64,000 bases of DNA from Zonotrichia leucophrys gambelii (Eukaryota; Chordata; Aves; Passeriformes; Passerellidae). The notes under the pieces are model-generated. The model saw only the letters and a program-made list of their open reading frames with translations. It searched no databases and was not told the DNA's origin. This document shows positions 21,871 to 33,290 of the stretch, one piece after another. The DNA lies in the NCBI RefSeq assembly GCF_028769735.1, contig NC_088193.1:6475814-6539813 (forward strand), in the 5' to 3' direction. Within the stretch, counting starts at the first letter, position 1, and every line of letters begins with the position of its first letter. Position numbers and translations under genes: made by a program.

Positions 21871-22973
21871 CCCCTCTTTGTGACCAAAGGACCAAAAGGA
21901 CCTTGTGCCCTGACCAAAATCATCCCCCAGTCAGGGCTGACTGGTGGCACTGGTGCCTTTATCACCTTCCCTGCTCCCTCCCTGCCAAGCCCTGTCCCTG
22001 CACACAGCTCCTGCTGGCAGCGGGGCATTTTCCCAGCATCGGCCATAACTTGGATGATCTGTGGAAACAACTCCCCTGCTTCCCCCAGTGCTGCTCCCCG
22101 TGCACTCTCTCAATCCCATTAAAAGTAATGGGGTGAGATTGTCCAGCCCATTACTTTCAATGGCTTTGTTTCAGGCAGACAGCCTAAAGCTCCCATATCC
22201 TCCAAACAGCCAGCAGAGGAGCTCCAAAACTCCCCATTTCATTAGCACATCGTGCATTCCAGCTTGCCAGGGCTTAATTGGAAAGAGAGCCAAGGCTGCG
22301 TTAAGGTTTACTAATTGCTGCAGGAGAGACACGAGCACTCCTTGCACCACTGATGATTATTTCCTTGCTCAGCAGTTTTGGGTTCTCCAAGGTGTGAGGT
22401 TTTATGAAAATAGTCCAAGTTAAAAAAAAAGAAAGAGAGACATAAGCAAACACAGCCACAGGAGAGGGACTTTATGGAATGGTTTTGTGCTCCAAGATTC
22501 TGCTGGGCTTGCTGGCGCTGGAGGGGAAATACAGTTACAGGAGGATCTGCCAGGAAGAAACATTGGTCTTGCAAAAAGCCAAGTGAAAATCGTATATTTA
22601 AGATGCATCACAGGAGCTGCAGTTTGAGTCTTTCTGAACTGTAAGTCCAATAATCCACTGAGGGCAGAGACAGGCCAAAAATCAAACCACTTTACTTCCA
22701 AGACAGTTTGATATTACAAGATGCTCAGAAAGCTGCACAGCCAAACACCTTTCTTTGGGAGGCAGAGAAATCCCATTTCTGGTCTGATTTCTGACCCTGC
22801 CTTCTGCTCCAGGTTTATAAAAGCCTGACAGAACCTGATCATGTAAAGCCACGTGCCCTGTTACAGCCAGGGAAGGGACCTGTTAGGGATGTACATAATG
22901 CTGTATCTGGGAGACTGAAACAATGCAACTCAAGAGCCGGCTAAAATAAGAGGGAAGAGCTGAGTAGTTAAAT
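21871..22973. other. unique sequence, nothing recognised
   Basis: GC-rich to about 22130, then mixed. GCGTTAAGGTTTACTAATTGC (22295-22315) looks conserved-element-like but is short. Confidence 0.45.
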
Positions 22974-23410
22974 CATAGAATGTCCTGAGTTGGAAGGGAC
23001 CCACACAAGGATTATGTTGATCTCCTGGCTCTGCACTGGACACCCCAAGAATCCCACCAGGTGCCTGAGTGTCACTATATGACACGAAAAAACCCAAGTG
23101 CACACCGCTGTTCTCAAGGTGAAGGAAAAGGGAAGTTTATTTTCTGACTCCAACATTTATAGTTTTCCAAGAGTGACAGTGGATTGGAGGGTGACAGTGC
23201 CACCTCTCCAATGACACTGGTCAACCCAACAGTCCATCAACTTTCTCCTCCTCCATAAAGGATTGCAAAACAATGAGTTATTTACAGAAAGTGTGAGTAA
23301 GTTACTACAAGAATGTCAACATCAGAAGGCTTAGAAAATCTTAAAAAACCAGGGGGACACCTGAGAGTGTTGACAAATGGTTGATAAAAATCTCCTCTGA
23401 CCATGAAACA
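22974..23410 (-). mobile_element. CR1 3' end, antisense, split by an LTR
   Basis: ATCATAGAATGTCCTGAG, GTTGGAAGGGACCCACAC and CCCAAGAATCCCACC run to GTGCCTGAG at 23069. After the LTR the CR1 resumes with CCTGAGAGTGTTGACAAATG and fades by about 23410. Same CR1 subfamily type as 7272-7502. Confidence 0.82.
23070..23359 (-). mobile_element. 290-bp solo LTR nested in CR1, TSD CCTGAG
   Basis: Begins TGTCACTATATGACACG and ends CCAGGGGGACA. CCTGAG flanks it at 23064-23069 and 23360-23365. An AATAAA signal reads on the minus strand (GAAAATAAACTTCC, near 23140). The interrupted CR1 gives independent proof of the borders. Sole member of its family in the window. Confidence 0.92.
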
Positions 23411-23916
23411 CGAGGAAGCTGCTGGTGACACTCACAGCCATGTGCTGGCAGCTTCCAGCCCAGCCCAGACTTTGCCTCTGAGCTGAGCCAAGAGCAGATT
23501 AGGAAGTGCAGCTCTCCTGCACCAGCCCCTGCGAGGTCCCTGGTGGCCCCAGGGGCTGGGGATGTGCCCTGCTGTGATGTTGGGTCTCTCTGCTGCTGCT
23601 CCAAAGCTGTTAGCAGGGTGATGCTCCAGCCCTGTCCAGTCCAGGACAGATGGTAATAAATTTTTCAGTGACTGGAGCAGAGTGCAGCAACTGTGTGATT
23701 AGCATCTTTTTCTCCACTGCACATTTCATCTGTAAACTAAGATTAAATACCTGGAGGAAAAAAGCTGCAGGAAAAGGGAACTTTAATATGTTTTCACTGC
23801 AGAGCTCCCACGAGTGAGTAAACAGCTTGGATCCAAGGCTGGGCTAACTCGTGGGGCAGGGAGCTTTCCCCATGTGCAGAGTCAGGTTATCCACGTGTCA
23901 TGAAGGGACTCTGTTA
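23411..23916. other. unique sequence, nothing recognised
   Basis: No repeat or gene recognised. Confidence 0.5.
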
Positions 23917-24124
23917 GAACCATAAAAAGGATGGGTTGAAAGGGACCTTAAAGATCATCTCATTCCATCCTCAGGGACAACTTCCACTATCCCAGGTTGC
24001 TCCAAGCCCCTTCCAACCTGGCCTTGGACACATCCAGGGATCCAGGGGCAGCCACAGCTGCTCTGGGCACCCTGTGCCAGGGCCTGCCCACCCGCATAGG
24101 GAAGAATTTCTTCCCAATGATGCT
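23917..24124 (-). mobile_element. CR1 3' end, antisense
   Basis: Has GGTTGAAAGGGACCTTAAAG, TCCAACCTGGCCTTGGACAC and GGGAAGAATTTCTTCCCAAT in CR1 order. 5'-truncated. Confidence 0.88.
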
Positions 24125-24582
24125 TTGAGAAGGCTGACCTAGAACAGGGCTGGATGGATTTAAAGAATAAAGCAGGGATTTTTTAAAAGGCCTCAATGGA
24201 TGCACCTTGGGCAACACAAGAGCCGAGCCTGAGCTGCACCCAAGATGAACCAAAACAGTCCCAAAATGCACGACCAGGCATGAGGTCTCTCACTTGGATC
24301 AGTTCTGCTCCATTTGCATCCTGCAGTTCATTGTCCAATTCCAGCTTTAGCCCATGCAGTCCCACCCTGCTTGTTTTTCTCTCTCCAGCCCATGGTGTTT
24401 GTGTTCTTGGGGCTGAGATTTGGATCATTTGTCCTTGGTGCCCAGCTGGAGCATGAATTGTTTTGTCTCCCTCTGAGAAGAGAGCTCACCATCCCATAAT
24501 GTGAAGCTCAGACCCACACACTAAAGCAGCACAGAATGTGAAAAATAGAAAAGCTGAACCTGAGGCATCACCAGCCATCCCC
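24125..24582. other. unique sequence, nothing recognised
   Basis: No repeat or gene recognised. Confidence 0.5.
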
Positions 24583-24650
24583 TCTAGCCCTGCCCCCATC
24601 AGTGTGAAGCCATTCCCCCTTGTCCTGCACTCCCTGTAACCCAGCTGCAC
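24583..24650 (-). mobile_element. probable CR1 fragment, antisense
   Basis: GTGAAGCCATTCCCCCTTGT followed by CCTGCACTCCCTGTAACCC matches the CR1 segment upstream of the 3'-UTR. Both ends have eroded. Confidence 0.55.
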
Positions 24651-25419
24651 CTCAGGATTGCCCTGATGGAGCAGGTGCCTCTGAAGCAGAGCTGTGAGGA
24701 GCAGCAGGGTCTGCAATCCTCTCAAAGTGAACAAGGGGAGCAGAACTGCTCCATTACCTGCCTGGCTTTGAACTCTCAACTCATTTAAACCCAACAAAAC
24801 CTATTCCAAATGCCTGTCAAGCCTCACCGACCTCACTCGCCTGCAACCTCAGCCAGAGATAAAACAAGGGAATGAATTTCATGAATCGCATGGGAGATGA
24901 GGAATGGTGCCTGCTGTTGAGAAGGAAGGAATCATCACCTACAATTTCAGCAACCATCAAAATATTGCTCTTCATCACTGTAACACGAGTGCCAGGGCAG
25001 TGATGCTGATAGGGCACCTCAGGTGGTGAGCACATCACCATTTTTTACAAAAACAAACACAAAACCTAACAAAAAGTCATACACACAGAGAAAATACCAC
25101 CACACTTTTTGCATTGGAGTGCATTAGACTGATAGCCATAGGAGTGGTGTCAGGGCTTGTGAGCCATCCTTCCCAATCCCAAAAAAAGACTCTGCACCCC
25201 TCAGGTGTTGTACCAAGCTTTCATTTTGCTCACACATAGACATGACCCCATAACTCTCCTTATGGGAGATACTGTCTGCTCTGAGTGGGAAGGACAATGA
25301 GATTTGAATGCTCTGGCTGCACCTGAAGGAAATTTTTTTTCAAGCACCTTCTTGCCTAAAGGAAAATTCCAACATGCCAAAAGACATGGCTGCAGGGGAT
25401 ATTTTGGGGAAATAGCATA
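24651..25419. other. unique sequence, nothing recognised
   Basis: No further repeats or genes recognised. Confidence 0.45.
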
Positions 25420-25645
25420 GCATAGTTTGCATTGGAAGAAAATTTAAAGCCTATTCAGTGCCACCCCCTGCTATGGGCAGGGACATCTCCCACTATCCCA
25501 GGGTGCTCCAAGTCCTGCCCAGCCTGGCTTTGGACACTCCCAGGGATCCAGGGGCAGCCACAGCTGCTCTGAGCATACTGTGCTGGGGTCTCATCACTGT
25601 CTTGTCAAAATTTCTTCCTTGTAGGCTTATATCTCCCTTTGCTGT
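25420..25645 (-). mobile_element. CR1 3' end, antisense
   Basis: GGGCAGGGACATCTCCCACT, CTCCCAGGGATCCAGGGG and CAGCTGCTCTGAGCA are in CR1 order. It ends with GTAGGCTTATATCTCCCTTT, the same phrase that forms the unit of the 27.3-27.8 kb minisatellite. Confidence 0.85.
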
Positions 25646-25761
25646 TCTAACTGCCAACAGCTGTGAGCCACCTTTCCCCATTCCTGCCCATCCTCTCTCC
25701 CAGGGAACAGGGCAGCCAGGCACACAGAGCTGACCTGCCCTGAATCCCCAAGGAGCAGGAG

Positions 25762-26146
25762 TGTGGTGGTGTTCACAGGGGTCCCAGGATGAGGGAAGAG
25801 ACGAGGATCTGACTCCATGTTTCAGAAGGCTTGATTTATTATTTTATGATATATATTATATTAAAACTATACTAAAAGAATAGAAGAAAGGATTTCATCA
25901 GAACGCTAGCTAAGAATAGAAAAAGAAGGAATGATAACAAAGGCTTGTGTCTTGGACAGAGAGTCTGAGCCAGCTGACTGTGATTGGCCATTAATTACAA
26001 ACAACCAACATGGGCCAATCACAGATGCACCTGTTGCATTCCACAGCAGCAGATAACCATTGTTTACATTTTGTTCCTGAGGCCTCTCAGCTTCTCAGGA
26101 GAAAAAATCCTAAGCAAAGGATTTTTCAGAAAATGTGTCTGTGACA
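25762..26146 (-). mobile_element. solo LTR, family A, TSD CAGGAG
   Basis: A well-preserved 385-bp copy: TGTGGTGGTG to TCTGTGACA on the plus strand, flanked by CAGGAG at 25756-25761 and 26147-26152. Read on the minus strand it starts TGTCACAGACAC. It keeps the two inverted CCAAT boxes of the family and AATAAA-type signals before the 3' end. No coding DNA attached. Confidence 0.95.
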
Positions 26147-26214
26147 CAGGAGGATCCGTGTTCGGAGCGCTGATGGATGGGCAAGCACCACCCGCCTTTC
26201 AAAGGACATTACAT

Positions 26215-26420
26215 GCCACTGCTGTAATCAATAATGTATTATTTCCTCTGTGTTTTATATCCTCGTGTTTATTATGTGTAAATAGGGATTTACAGTGATC
26301 TGAGCATGTTCATTTAATGCAGCTGACACCCTGCACGTGAGATCTGCCAGCCGCCCCTCGGGACCTGTGCGGAAATGAAACGAGGCTTCTGCCACAAAGC
26401 CTTCTGTTCCAAAGAAATGG
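26215..26420. promoter_or_regulatory. conserved-element-like island
   Basis: Contains GCTGTAATCAATAATGTATT, TCGTGTTTATTATGTG, TTCATTTAATGCAGCTG and then a CpG-bearing stretch (CCGCCCCTCGGGACC). No repeat signature. Confidence 0.35.
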
Positions 26421-27114
26421 GCAAAGAAAGGAAGAAAAAAGGGAATAAAACAAGGCCAAGGTAGAGAGATCAGAGCCTGTGCACACGGATGGAACGCAGA
26501 ATGAGTGCCAGTTCTGGGATTCAGAGTCATGCTGGCATCACTGTGAAAAGGACGTCAAACACTGCTCTCATCTCCAGTCCAAGGTGCTGCTTCCAGGAGG
26601 AAAAGGAAGGCTGGGGTGGGGGGAGAAACTTCCCCTTGAAAGGCTTTGGCACACCTATGCAAAGTTCCTTCTTATTTGATCTTGGGCACAAAGAGCAGAA
26701 CAGAAGCATATCATCCTTTGCAGCTAAAATGAAAAAATAAAGAGGACTTTTATCCCAGATCCATTTATCTCAGGTAATAAATTCTGCTCCTGCCTGCAGC
26801 CAGTCAGTATTTTCCAGGTGGGTAACTTTCTCGCTGGAAAAATGAACAAAGCAATCAAAATAATTTGCTAATTCATTTCATACTCTCTTTTTTTTTTTTT
26901 GAAACCTAAACTGCAAGTTAAAACAAACCCGAATAGCCTGGTGTGTTGTGTCAGTGTTTTGTTCAACAAATATCAAAGCAACACTGAAATTCTTAATTGT
27001 CTCTTAAGAGGTCTTAAGACACCTCCAGAAGTTTCACAGCACGTCCCAGCAGGAAGGTGGCACCACAGCTGGGTTGAACAGCCACGTGTGGTTCCTGTAG
27101 GATGGCAGCAGCCT
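26421..27114. other. unique sequence with a T-run
   Basis: A 13-base T homopolymer lies near 26888. Otherwise nothing recognised. Confidence 0.45.
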
Positions 27115-27300
27115 GCAAGTGCCACCAGTGCCACCCCTGCCATGGCAGGGACACCTTCCACTGTCCCAGGCTGCTCCCAGCCCTGTCCAGCCTGGCCTTG
27201 GGCACTGCCAGGGATCCAGGGGCAGCCCCAGCTGCTCTGGGCACCCTGTGCCTCACCACTGTCACTGGGAAAACTTCCTTCTTGTAGGCTGGTATTGCCC
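27115..27300 (-). mobile_element. CR1 3' end, antisense
   Basis: CCCTGCCATGGCAGGGACAC, CTTGGGCACTGCCAGGG and CTCTGGGCACCCTGTG, with the internal words between the tail and TTCTTGTAGGCTGG retained. It runs directly into the minisatellite. Confidence 0.88.
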
Positions 27301-27845
27301 TTTGGGGAGTGCCTTGTGGGTTGATATCACCTTTTTTTGTGTCTTGAGGGTGAAGTGTAGATGAAGAAGGTGGGCAGCCTTCTCCATCTACACTTGGAGC
27401 AAGTTTCTACTCCACAGACTAATTGCTCCTTCTTCCATTCCCATCCCAGGGATCCATTCCTGCCTTGTGGGCTGATATTACCTTTAGGAAGTTCCTTGTG
27501 GGCTGAAATTACTTTTGGGGACAGCCTTGTGGGCTGATATCACCTTTTGGGAAGTGCCTTGTGAGCTAATTTCACTTTTTGAGAAGTGCCTTGTGGGCTG
27601 ATATCACCTTTTGGGAATGGCTTGTGGGCTGATATCTCCCTTTGAGAAGTGCCTTGAGGGCTGATATCTCCCTTTAGGGAGTGCCTTGAGGGCTGATATC
27701 ACCTTTTGGGAAGTGCTTTGTGGGCAGATATCTCCCTTTGGGGACTGCCTTGTGGGCTGATATCACCTTTGGGAAGTGCTTTGTGGGCTGATATCGCTTT
27801 TTGGGGAGTAACTTGTGGGCTGATATCACCTTTTGGGAAGTGCCT
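27284..27845. repeat. 32-bp minisatellite apparently grown from CR1
   Basis: About twelve units of CCTTGTGGGCTGATATCACC with TTTTGGGAAGTG between 27460 and 27845, plus one and a half units at 27284-27330. About 125 bp of other sequence separates the two parts. The unit matches the CR1 phrase at 25625-25645 and at the CR1 edge here. Confidence 0.9.
27378..27447 (+). repeat. short dispersed repeat, copy 1
   Basis: CTTCTCCATCTACACTTGG, GAGCAAGT, GACTAATTG and TTCCATTCCCATC recur in the same order at 29989-30060 with few changes. Family not recognised; it may be a CR1 segment. Confidence 0.7.
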
Positions 27846-28332
27846 CTGCCTGTCTCTACACCAGCTGCAGCCTGTCCATCCTGGAACACCCTGAGATATG
27901 AGGACATGATCCTGCTCCCACCTTCCCAGTGGGGCCACCAGATGAAATGAAGCAACCTGACCTGTCCCCAGCCCGTTCTCAATCCTGATCAGCGGAGCAG
28001 CTCAGCAGAACAGTGGAGCACACCGCTGGGAAATGCAGGCTCTGAGCAGCTTTCCTGTGCCAAGTTATCCCTGTGTGCCTTCCCCAACATCTGTGCCCTG
28101 CCTCGTGTCCTCTCAAGCTCATCTTGGTGCATCCAGCCAAGGAAAAACACGGCTCTGCACCAGGAACAAACCCCTTAGGATCAATCTTCCTTTCTGGCTG
28201 TGCCAAAGCCTCCTCATGCAGCCTGGTCTGTTATTATTTACTCATCTGTGTTATTTACTCCCAGCTTAGCTACGAAACACAAGTAATAAATGACATGATT
28301 ATGAAAGTTTCTTTTTAGGTGATCAGAGAGGG
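27846..28332. other. unique sequence, nothing recognised
   Basis: No repeat or gene recognised. Confidence 0.5.
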
Positions 28333-28337
28333 GGAAC

Positions 28338-28907
28338 TGTGGGAATCCACAAAATCAGAGGGTTTTGGGAAAGCTGCAAAAGGCAGGCTTCAGAGACAGC
28401 AGAACTGTGATTAGAGCTAAGCAGCAGCAATGAGATAGATCAGCAGAAAAATTATTTCACCTGTAGAAAAGTAAGGACGAATAGAACAATGGTCTGTTTA
28501 TTAATGCTTGTCCAGAAAAACTCCCTAAGCTGCAGAGAAGTTTATCTAGTAAGATATTAGGAAGTTTGAAGCTTAATAATGGAGCTCTGTGCGTTGTGTT
28601 TTAAGGCTTACAAGCAGGTATTGTATTTGAAATAAGCAAGCATTGTTTTAACCAAAGGTACGTGTGCTTATAGCGTTTAGTTAGAACTACTGTCAATGTG
28701 CTTTTGCTTTGTGTGATTGGTCAGAAAACTTATAAAGTAAGTTGTAGTATTAAGTTATTTGTCTGCTGCCTGAGATGTCAGCTGCTGGCATCTTCCCATT
28801 GTTATAGCCATAGAATGAGACTGATGCTGGAAAATAAAACAGCTCAAGGCACGTTCCACAGCACTCCTGTCCCATTTGTGATTTGTACATAGCCCCCGCC
28901 AGCATCA
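28338..28907 (+). mobile_element. 570-bp solo LTR (family C), TSD GGAAC/GGAAA
   Basis: Starts TGTGGGAATCC and ends CCAGCATCA. LTR anatomy is clear: an inverted CCAAT box (GATTGGTC), a TATA box (TTATAAAGT near 28730) and a poly(A) signal AATAAA at 28833-28838. Flanks are GGAAC (28333-28337) and GGAAA (28908-28912). The 5-bp duplication, not 6 as in family A, suggests an ERV-L-like integrase. Second copy at 61431. Confidence 0.9.
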
Positions 28908-28912
28908 GGAAA

Positions 28913-29784
28913 GAGCAGCCGCAACCTTTTTGTTGCTTCTGGGAGGATGTGGGACCATGTTTGTGTCACACAGGAGGCTTTCTGCAGCATTACAGAGGAG
29001 AGGGAGGCTCTCCTCACTCCCTGAGCTCATCTGCCTCGCCAGGCTCCTTCCTGCACCATTAAACAGCTGTCATGTTCCACCTCAGAACTTCCTGCAACTC
29101 AGCAGAAAAAATAAAAAAAAAAAGAAGGAAAAAAAGGAGGCCTAGCAGAAAAAAAAAGAGATAAGTACCATAAAACACTGGAGAAAACAGACAGGCCCCC
29201 ATTGGTCAACAGCTGTGCACTGCTGTGGCATCGTCCTCACTAGAAGACACTGCATCAGGGGGAGCAATGATCATCATCATTAAATGCCTTGATGGAACTC
29301 AGGCATCTGGTTTGCAGCATTTAGCTGATGAAATAAATAAGGGTGCTTTTGGCAAACACACAGGGAACAAACATGAGAGGATCACGGATGCTGGAGGGAT
29401 TCCAGCTTCCCTAATAGTGTCCTTCCCTTCTGCCAGCTCAGGGACTTCCCAGAGGAGAGTCCTGCAGCACATGAGGGCACTCACACCAGGGCTTGAAGGC
29501 TCTTTGGGCAGGCAGATCCCATCACCAAGGGCACTCAGCCCTCCTGGTGTGGGAAAACAGACAACAATCTGCATTAAACAATCTGCATTAAAGCCTGACA
29601 GACACACTGAGATTCCATGGCACAAGTGGAATACCCGCTGTCCCCACAGCCCCAGCTGTGAATGCTGAGGGATGGATCCCCAGGGCTCCTTTGGGAGGAG
29701 ATGAGCAGAGTTCTGGTCACCCCCTGCCATCTGCCGAGATGAAATGCCCTTGTTTGGGACTCTCTTGCTGTCTTAGGAAACTCC
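28913..29784. other. unique sequence with an A-rich stretch
   Basis: 29105-29160 is A-rich (A-runs with GAAGG interruptions). A 147-codon frame on the plus strand and a 143-codon frame on the minus strand overlap each other and have no recognisable content. Confidence 0.45.
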
Positions 29785-29928
29785 TCCTCATCCCTGGAAG
29801 CGTCCAAGGCCAGGTTGGATAGGGTTTGGAGCAGCCTGGTCTGGTGGAAGGTGTCCCTGGTCATGGCAGGAGGTGGAATGGGATGGTCTCTAAGTTCCCT
29901 TCCAACCCAAACCATGCTGGGATTCTTC
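29785..29928 (+). mobile_element. CR1 3' end, sense
   Basis: GTCCAAGGCCAGGTTGGATA, GGAGCAGCCTGGTCTGGTGG, CAACCCAAACCATG and a tail GGGATTCTTC. Short 5'-truncated copy. Confidence 0.85.
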
Positions 29929-29988
29929 AATGCTGTGGGCATCCCACAGGGAATTGCACTGCCAGCCCTGCCTGCAGTGAGGACAGAA

Positions 29989-30060
29989 GGAACTTCTCCA
30001 TCTACTCTTGGAGCAAGTCATTACTCCATAGACTAATTGTTCCTTATTCCATTCCCATCT
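29989..30060 (+). repeat. short dispersed repeat, copy 2
   Basis: Second copy of the element at 27378-27447. It lies 60 bp downstream of a CR1 tail. Confidence 0.7.
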
Positions 30061-31560
30061 CTGACCTGTGGGACTGGCTTGGATAACCCAGCAGTGCTCA
30101 GCACCTGGGCTCTCCTATCATCACAAAGTTGCCCAGCCCCAGACATTCTTGTTTCCTGTATTTCTGTCTCTGGATGGGTTTTTACTTCTGGCTGAATGCA
30201 ACTGCAGGACAATCTTGGTGACAGATTGGGCCCTGTGATGCAGTCCCTGCGCGTCGAGATTAGAAATGATTATAACTTTCATGAAATAGCTGAACACAAT
30301 TCTCATGGCCATCTATTTCCACGCCTCCTCTTTCAAAGACAGCAAGTGGTGCAGAGCAAGTCTAGAGTGATAATAAAGATGCCAGGATCCAGTTCTTGCC
30401 CTGCACATTGTGTTGGGGCAGCTGAGGTGCAGGAATGCAGCTGGATTTACAGCAGATCAAGACAGTGCCTTTCACCTCAACATTCTGTAATCATCCTCTC
30501 AGGGAATGGCAGAAACATCTCTCTCCCTTCCACAGCCAAAGGAAGTAGGATTGGGCACAGAGGACAGCCCACACAGACCCCAAAATCCCCTTCTTGGGCA
30601 GAATAACACAGGAATAACTTTGGAAGGAGGAGGCAGAGTTCCTTGGAACATCAAGAAATGCTGGACCTCCCTCATCACAGCATCAGAGCAGAGAAGGTTT
30701 TCCCTGGACTATCAGACACAACGCAGGGGCATCCTGAAGGCCTTAAAACAGATATTCCCTCAGCAAGCTTTAAATGGTCTGGGGAATTAACTGGTGACCA
30801 CATTCCCTGGCATTCCATGGACTGGAATATTCGATGTCTGCAGGCTGCTGAGACTGGTGGGAACGTGCTGGAGGGAATGCACAGAGCTGCTGACCTTTCC
30901 CAAGGTTTATCCCAGTACTGCCAACCCTGGTGGGAGGATTTAATCCCTCAGAGCTACATGGGAGGGAGTGAAGGAAGCCCATGCTCTTTTAAAGTTACCA
31001 CACCTTAGGGAAAGTCTTTGGAAAGAAGTTTATCCATTATTAGTAGGCAAATGTGACATTTGATATTTCAGGGGGACACAGGCAGAGTCACAGCCCTGCC
31101 AGGCCATGGAAGAGAATGGGATTAATGAACTTTGAATGCCTGACCTCAGGGGGACCCCAACACCTTCCTGCTCTCACAGCCACCAACAGAGCAAAGCACA
31201 CGTCAGGAACTGCCTGCTGCAGAGAGAAACCCCAAAAATCCTCCCCCAGCCCCTCCTCACAGAAAACACCTCCCAGAGCATTTGTGCTTCCCCCATCAGC
31301 TCCCACCCCATCCCAGCACATGACCAGCCCGAGGGAACAGCAAGGTCTTGGGTAAATTTAGGGCTGGATTATAGCCCAGCTGACTGTGACTAACCTTCCG
31401 AAATGAAGGTCAGAGCTGCTACCTTGGGATGTGCTTTTCTTCCATTTATTTCTTGATGGGAAAGCGATGGAGAGTGTAATTACTGCACACAAGTTGTGAA
31501 TGTCCTAGTCCAGGGAAAATGAAGATTTGGATACAAGTTCTGTGCCAAGAGGGGGAAAGA
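30061..31560. other. unique sequence, nothing recognised
   Basis: No mobile element, RNA gene or credible exon recognised. Confidence 0.5.
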
Positions 31561-32137
31561 GGGATGTTGAACATCAGAAAGAGGATGTTAAACAGTCAGA
31601 AAGGGAGTGTTAGTCAGAAAAGGGGTGTTGTGACATTCACATTCTCTGAAAAATCCCTTTGCCTAGGATTTTTCTCCTGGGAAGCTGAAAAGCCTCAGAG
31701 AAAAGGAAAACAATTCTTATCTCATTTGCTTCTCCTGTGCTGTGCTCATGTGGAATGTGTTTGGAGATTGTTTACCCACAGGTGATTGTTCCATTGGATT
31801 CTGCTGTGAGTTGTTTTCACTCTTTGGCCAATCAGGGCCAAGCTGTGTCAGGACTCTGGAAAGAGTCATGAGTTTTCATTATTATCTTTTTAACATTCAG
31901 TAAGTATCTTTTCTGTATTCTTTAGCATCCCTTTAATATAATATAGTATCATAAAATAATAAATTAGCCTTCTGAGAACATGGAGTCAGATTCATCATTC
32001 CTCCCTGCCATGGGGATCCCTGCAAATACAATAGGGTGTTAAGCAGTCAGCAAAGGGATGTTAAGCAGTCAGAAAAGGGCTGTTAAACAGTCAGAAAAGG
32101 GATGTTAAACCATCAGAAAAGGGGAGTTAAACAGTCC
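31561..32137. repeat. 21-22-bp minisatellite, split by an LTR
   Basis: Core GATGTTAAACAGTCAGAAAA with about three to four units left of the LTR and five right of it. The GGGTGT of the unit supplied the LTR target site. Confidence 0.9.
31629..32033 (+). mobile_element. solo LTR, family A variant, TSD GGGTGT
   Basis: A 405-bp copy starting TGTGACATTCACATTCTC, an alternative 5' end of family A. It keeps TTGGCCAATCAGGGCC, ATAAAATAATAAATTAGCC and TTCTGAGAACATGGAGTC. GGGTGT flanks it at 31623-31628 and 32034-32039. The right terminus reads ACAATA, so the canonical CA is lost. Confidence 0.9.
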
Positions 32138-33068
32138 CTGTCAGCTCCCACTGCTCTGAGGGAAAAGCCCCCAGGCTGTCCCATCACCCCATATGTGGGA
32201 GATGCTGCACAGCAGTTGAAGTGCAGGGATTTGGGAAGCAGCATCCATTGCCTGCTCTGAGCTGTGCACTCCTGAACCTGCAAAAGTTTTTTTAAAAACT
32301 TCCAGTGACCCAAGCAGCTGCAACACCACTCAGCAAGAGCTTTGGAGAGGTTACAGAGATGATCACAGCAAACCCTGGGATCCTCCAAGGCTGGGAGCAT
32401 CCCAATCCTTCATCACGGGAGGTGAGGCTGCCCCAGCCCCAGCACAGCAGGACAGTCCCTCCCTGGCCCAGCTGATGTCCCCAGGGCACGGTGGCCTTAG
32501 GGCTGCCAGGGCACTGCTGGCTCATGCCCACCCTGCCCTCACCAGAACCCTCAGGTCACTTCCCACTATTCTACTCTTCAGCTCCTCCATCCCCTTCCAG
32601 CACCTTCCTCTTCCCTGGGGCAAAAATCATTGAGAATGATCCCACCACAGAGAACCTGAGGGGGAAAATTAAATTAAACTCCACAAAGCCCTTCCCTTCA
32701 CTACAGGTGGCTGAGAGCTGAAGGCATCTTGCCTTGAACATCCCCCTCCATGCTGACAGAGACCTCAGGGAGGCTCAGTACACATGGTTTTGCTTCCCTT
32801 CACGCTTGTATAAAGAGAAAAGGACAAATAAATTGAGATTTATGGGATGCCAGAATAGCTGAATTTTTTAAAAATAATTTTTTCCCTCCCCCACCTTGAA
32901 CTCAGTGTGTTATTGTCTCCCCTGCAGTGGCTGTTTGGAGGCTGCAGATGGAGCGGGGAGAGCAGCTGGGATCTCCTTGAAGAGAGATCAGTGACAGCAG
33001 GATGGGCTGGGATGTGCGTGATGCCTCCACAGCATCTCATTCACCTCCATGTGCTGCTGGATATCCTG
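32138..33068. other. unique sequence, nothing recognised
   Basis: No repeat or gene recognised. Confidence 0.5.
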
Positions 33069-33290
33069 GAATCCCAGGATGGTTTGGTTTGGAAATGATT
33101 TTAGAGATTGTCTCATTCCACCCCTGCCATGGTCCAGGACACCTTCCCCTGTCCCAGCTGCTCCAAGCCCTGCCCAGCCTGGCCTTGGGCACTGCCAGGG
33201 ATCCAGGGGCAGCCCCAGCTGCTCTGGGCACCCTGTGCCAGGGCCTGCCCACCCTCACAGGGAACAATTTCTTCCCAATATCTAATCTGA
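33069..33290 (-). mobile_element. CR1 3' end, antisense
   Basis: GGATGGTTTGGTTTGG, CCCTGCCATGGTCCAGGACA, GGCACTGCCAGGGATCC and TTCTTCCCAATATCTAATC are in CR1 order. Confidence 0.88.

Noticed and set aside
27460..27845. CRISPR-like regular repetition
   Set aside because: Units are contiguous tandem copies with no unique spacers, in a vertebrate-type genome. It is a minisatellite.
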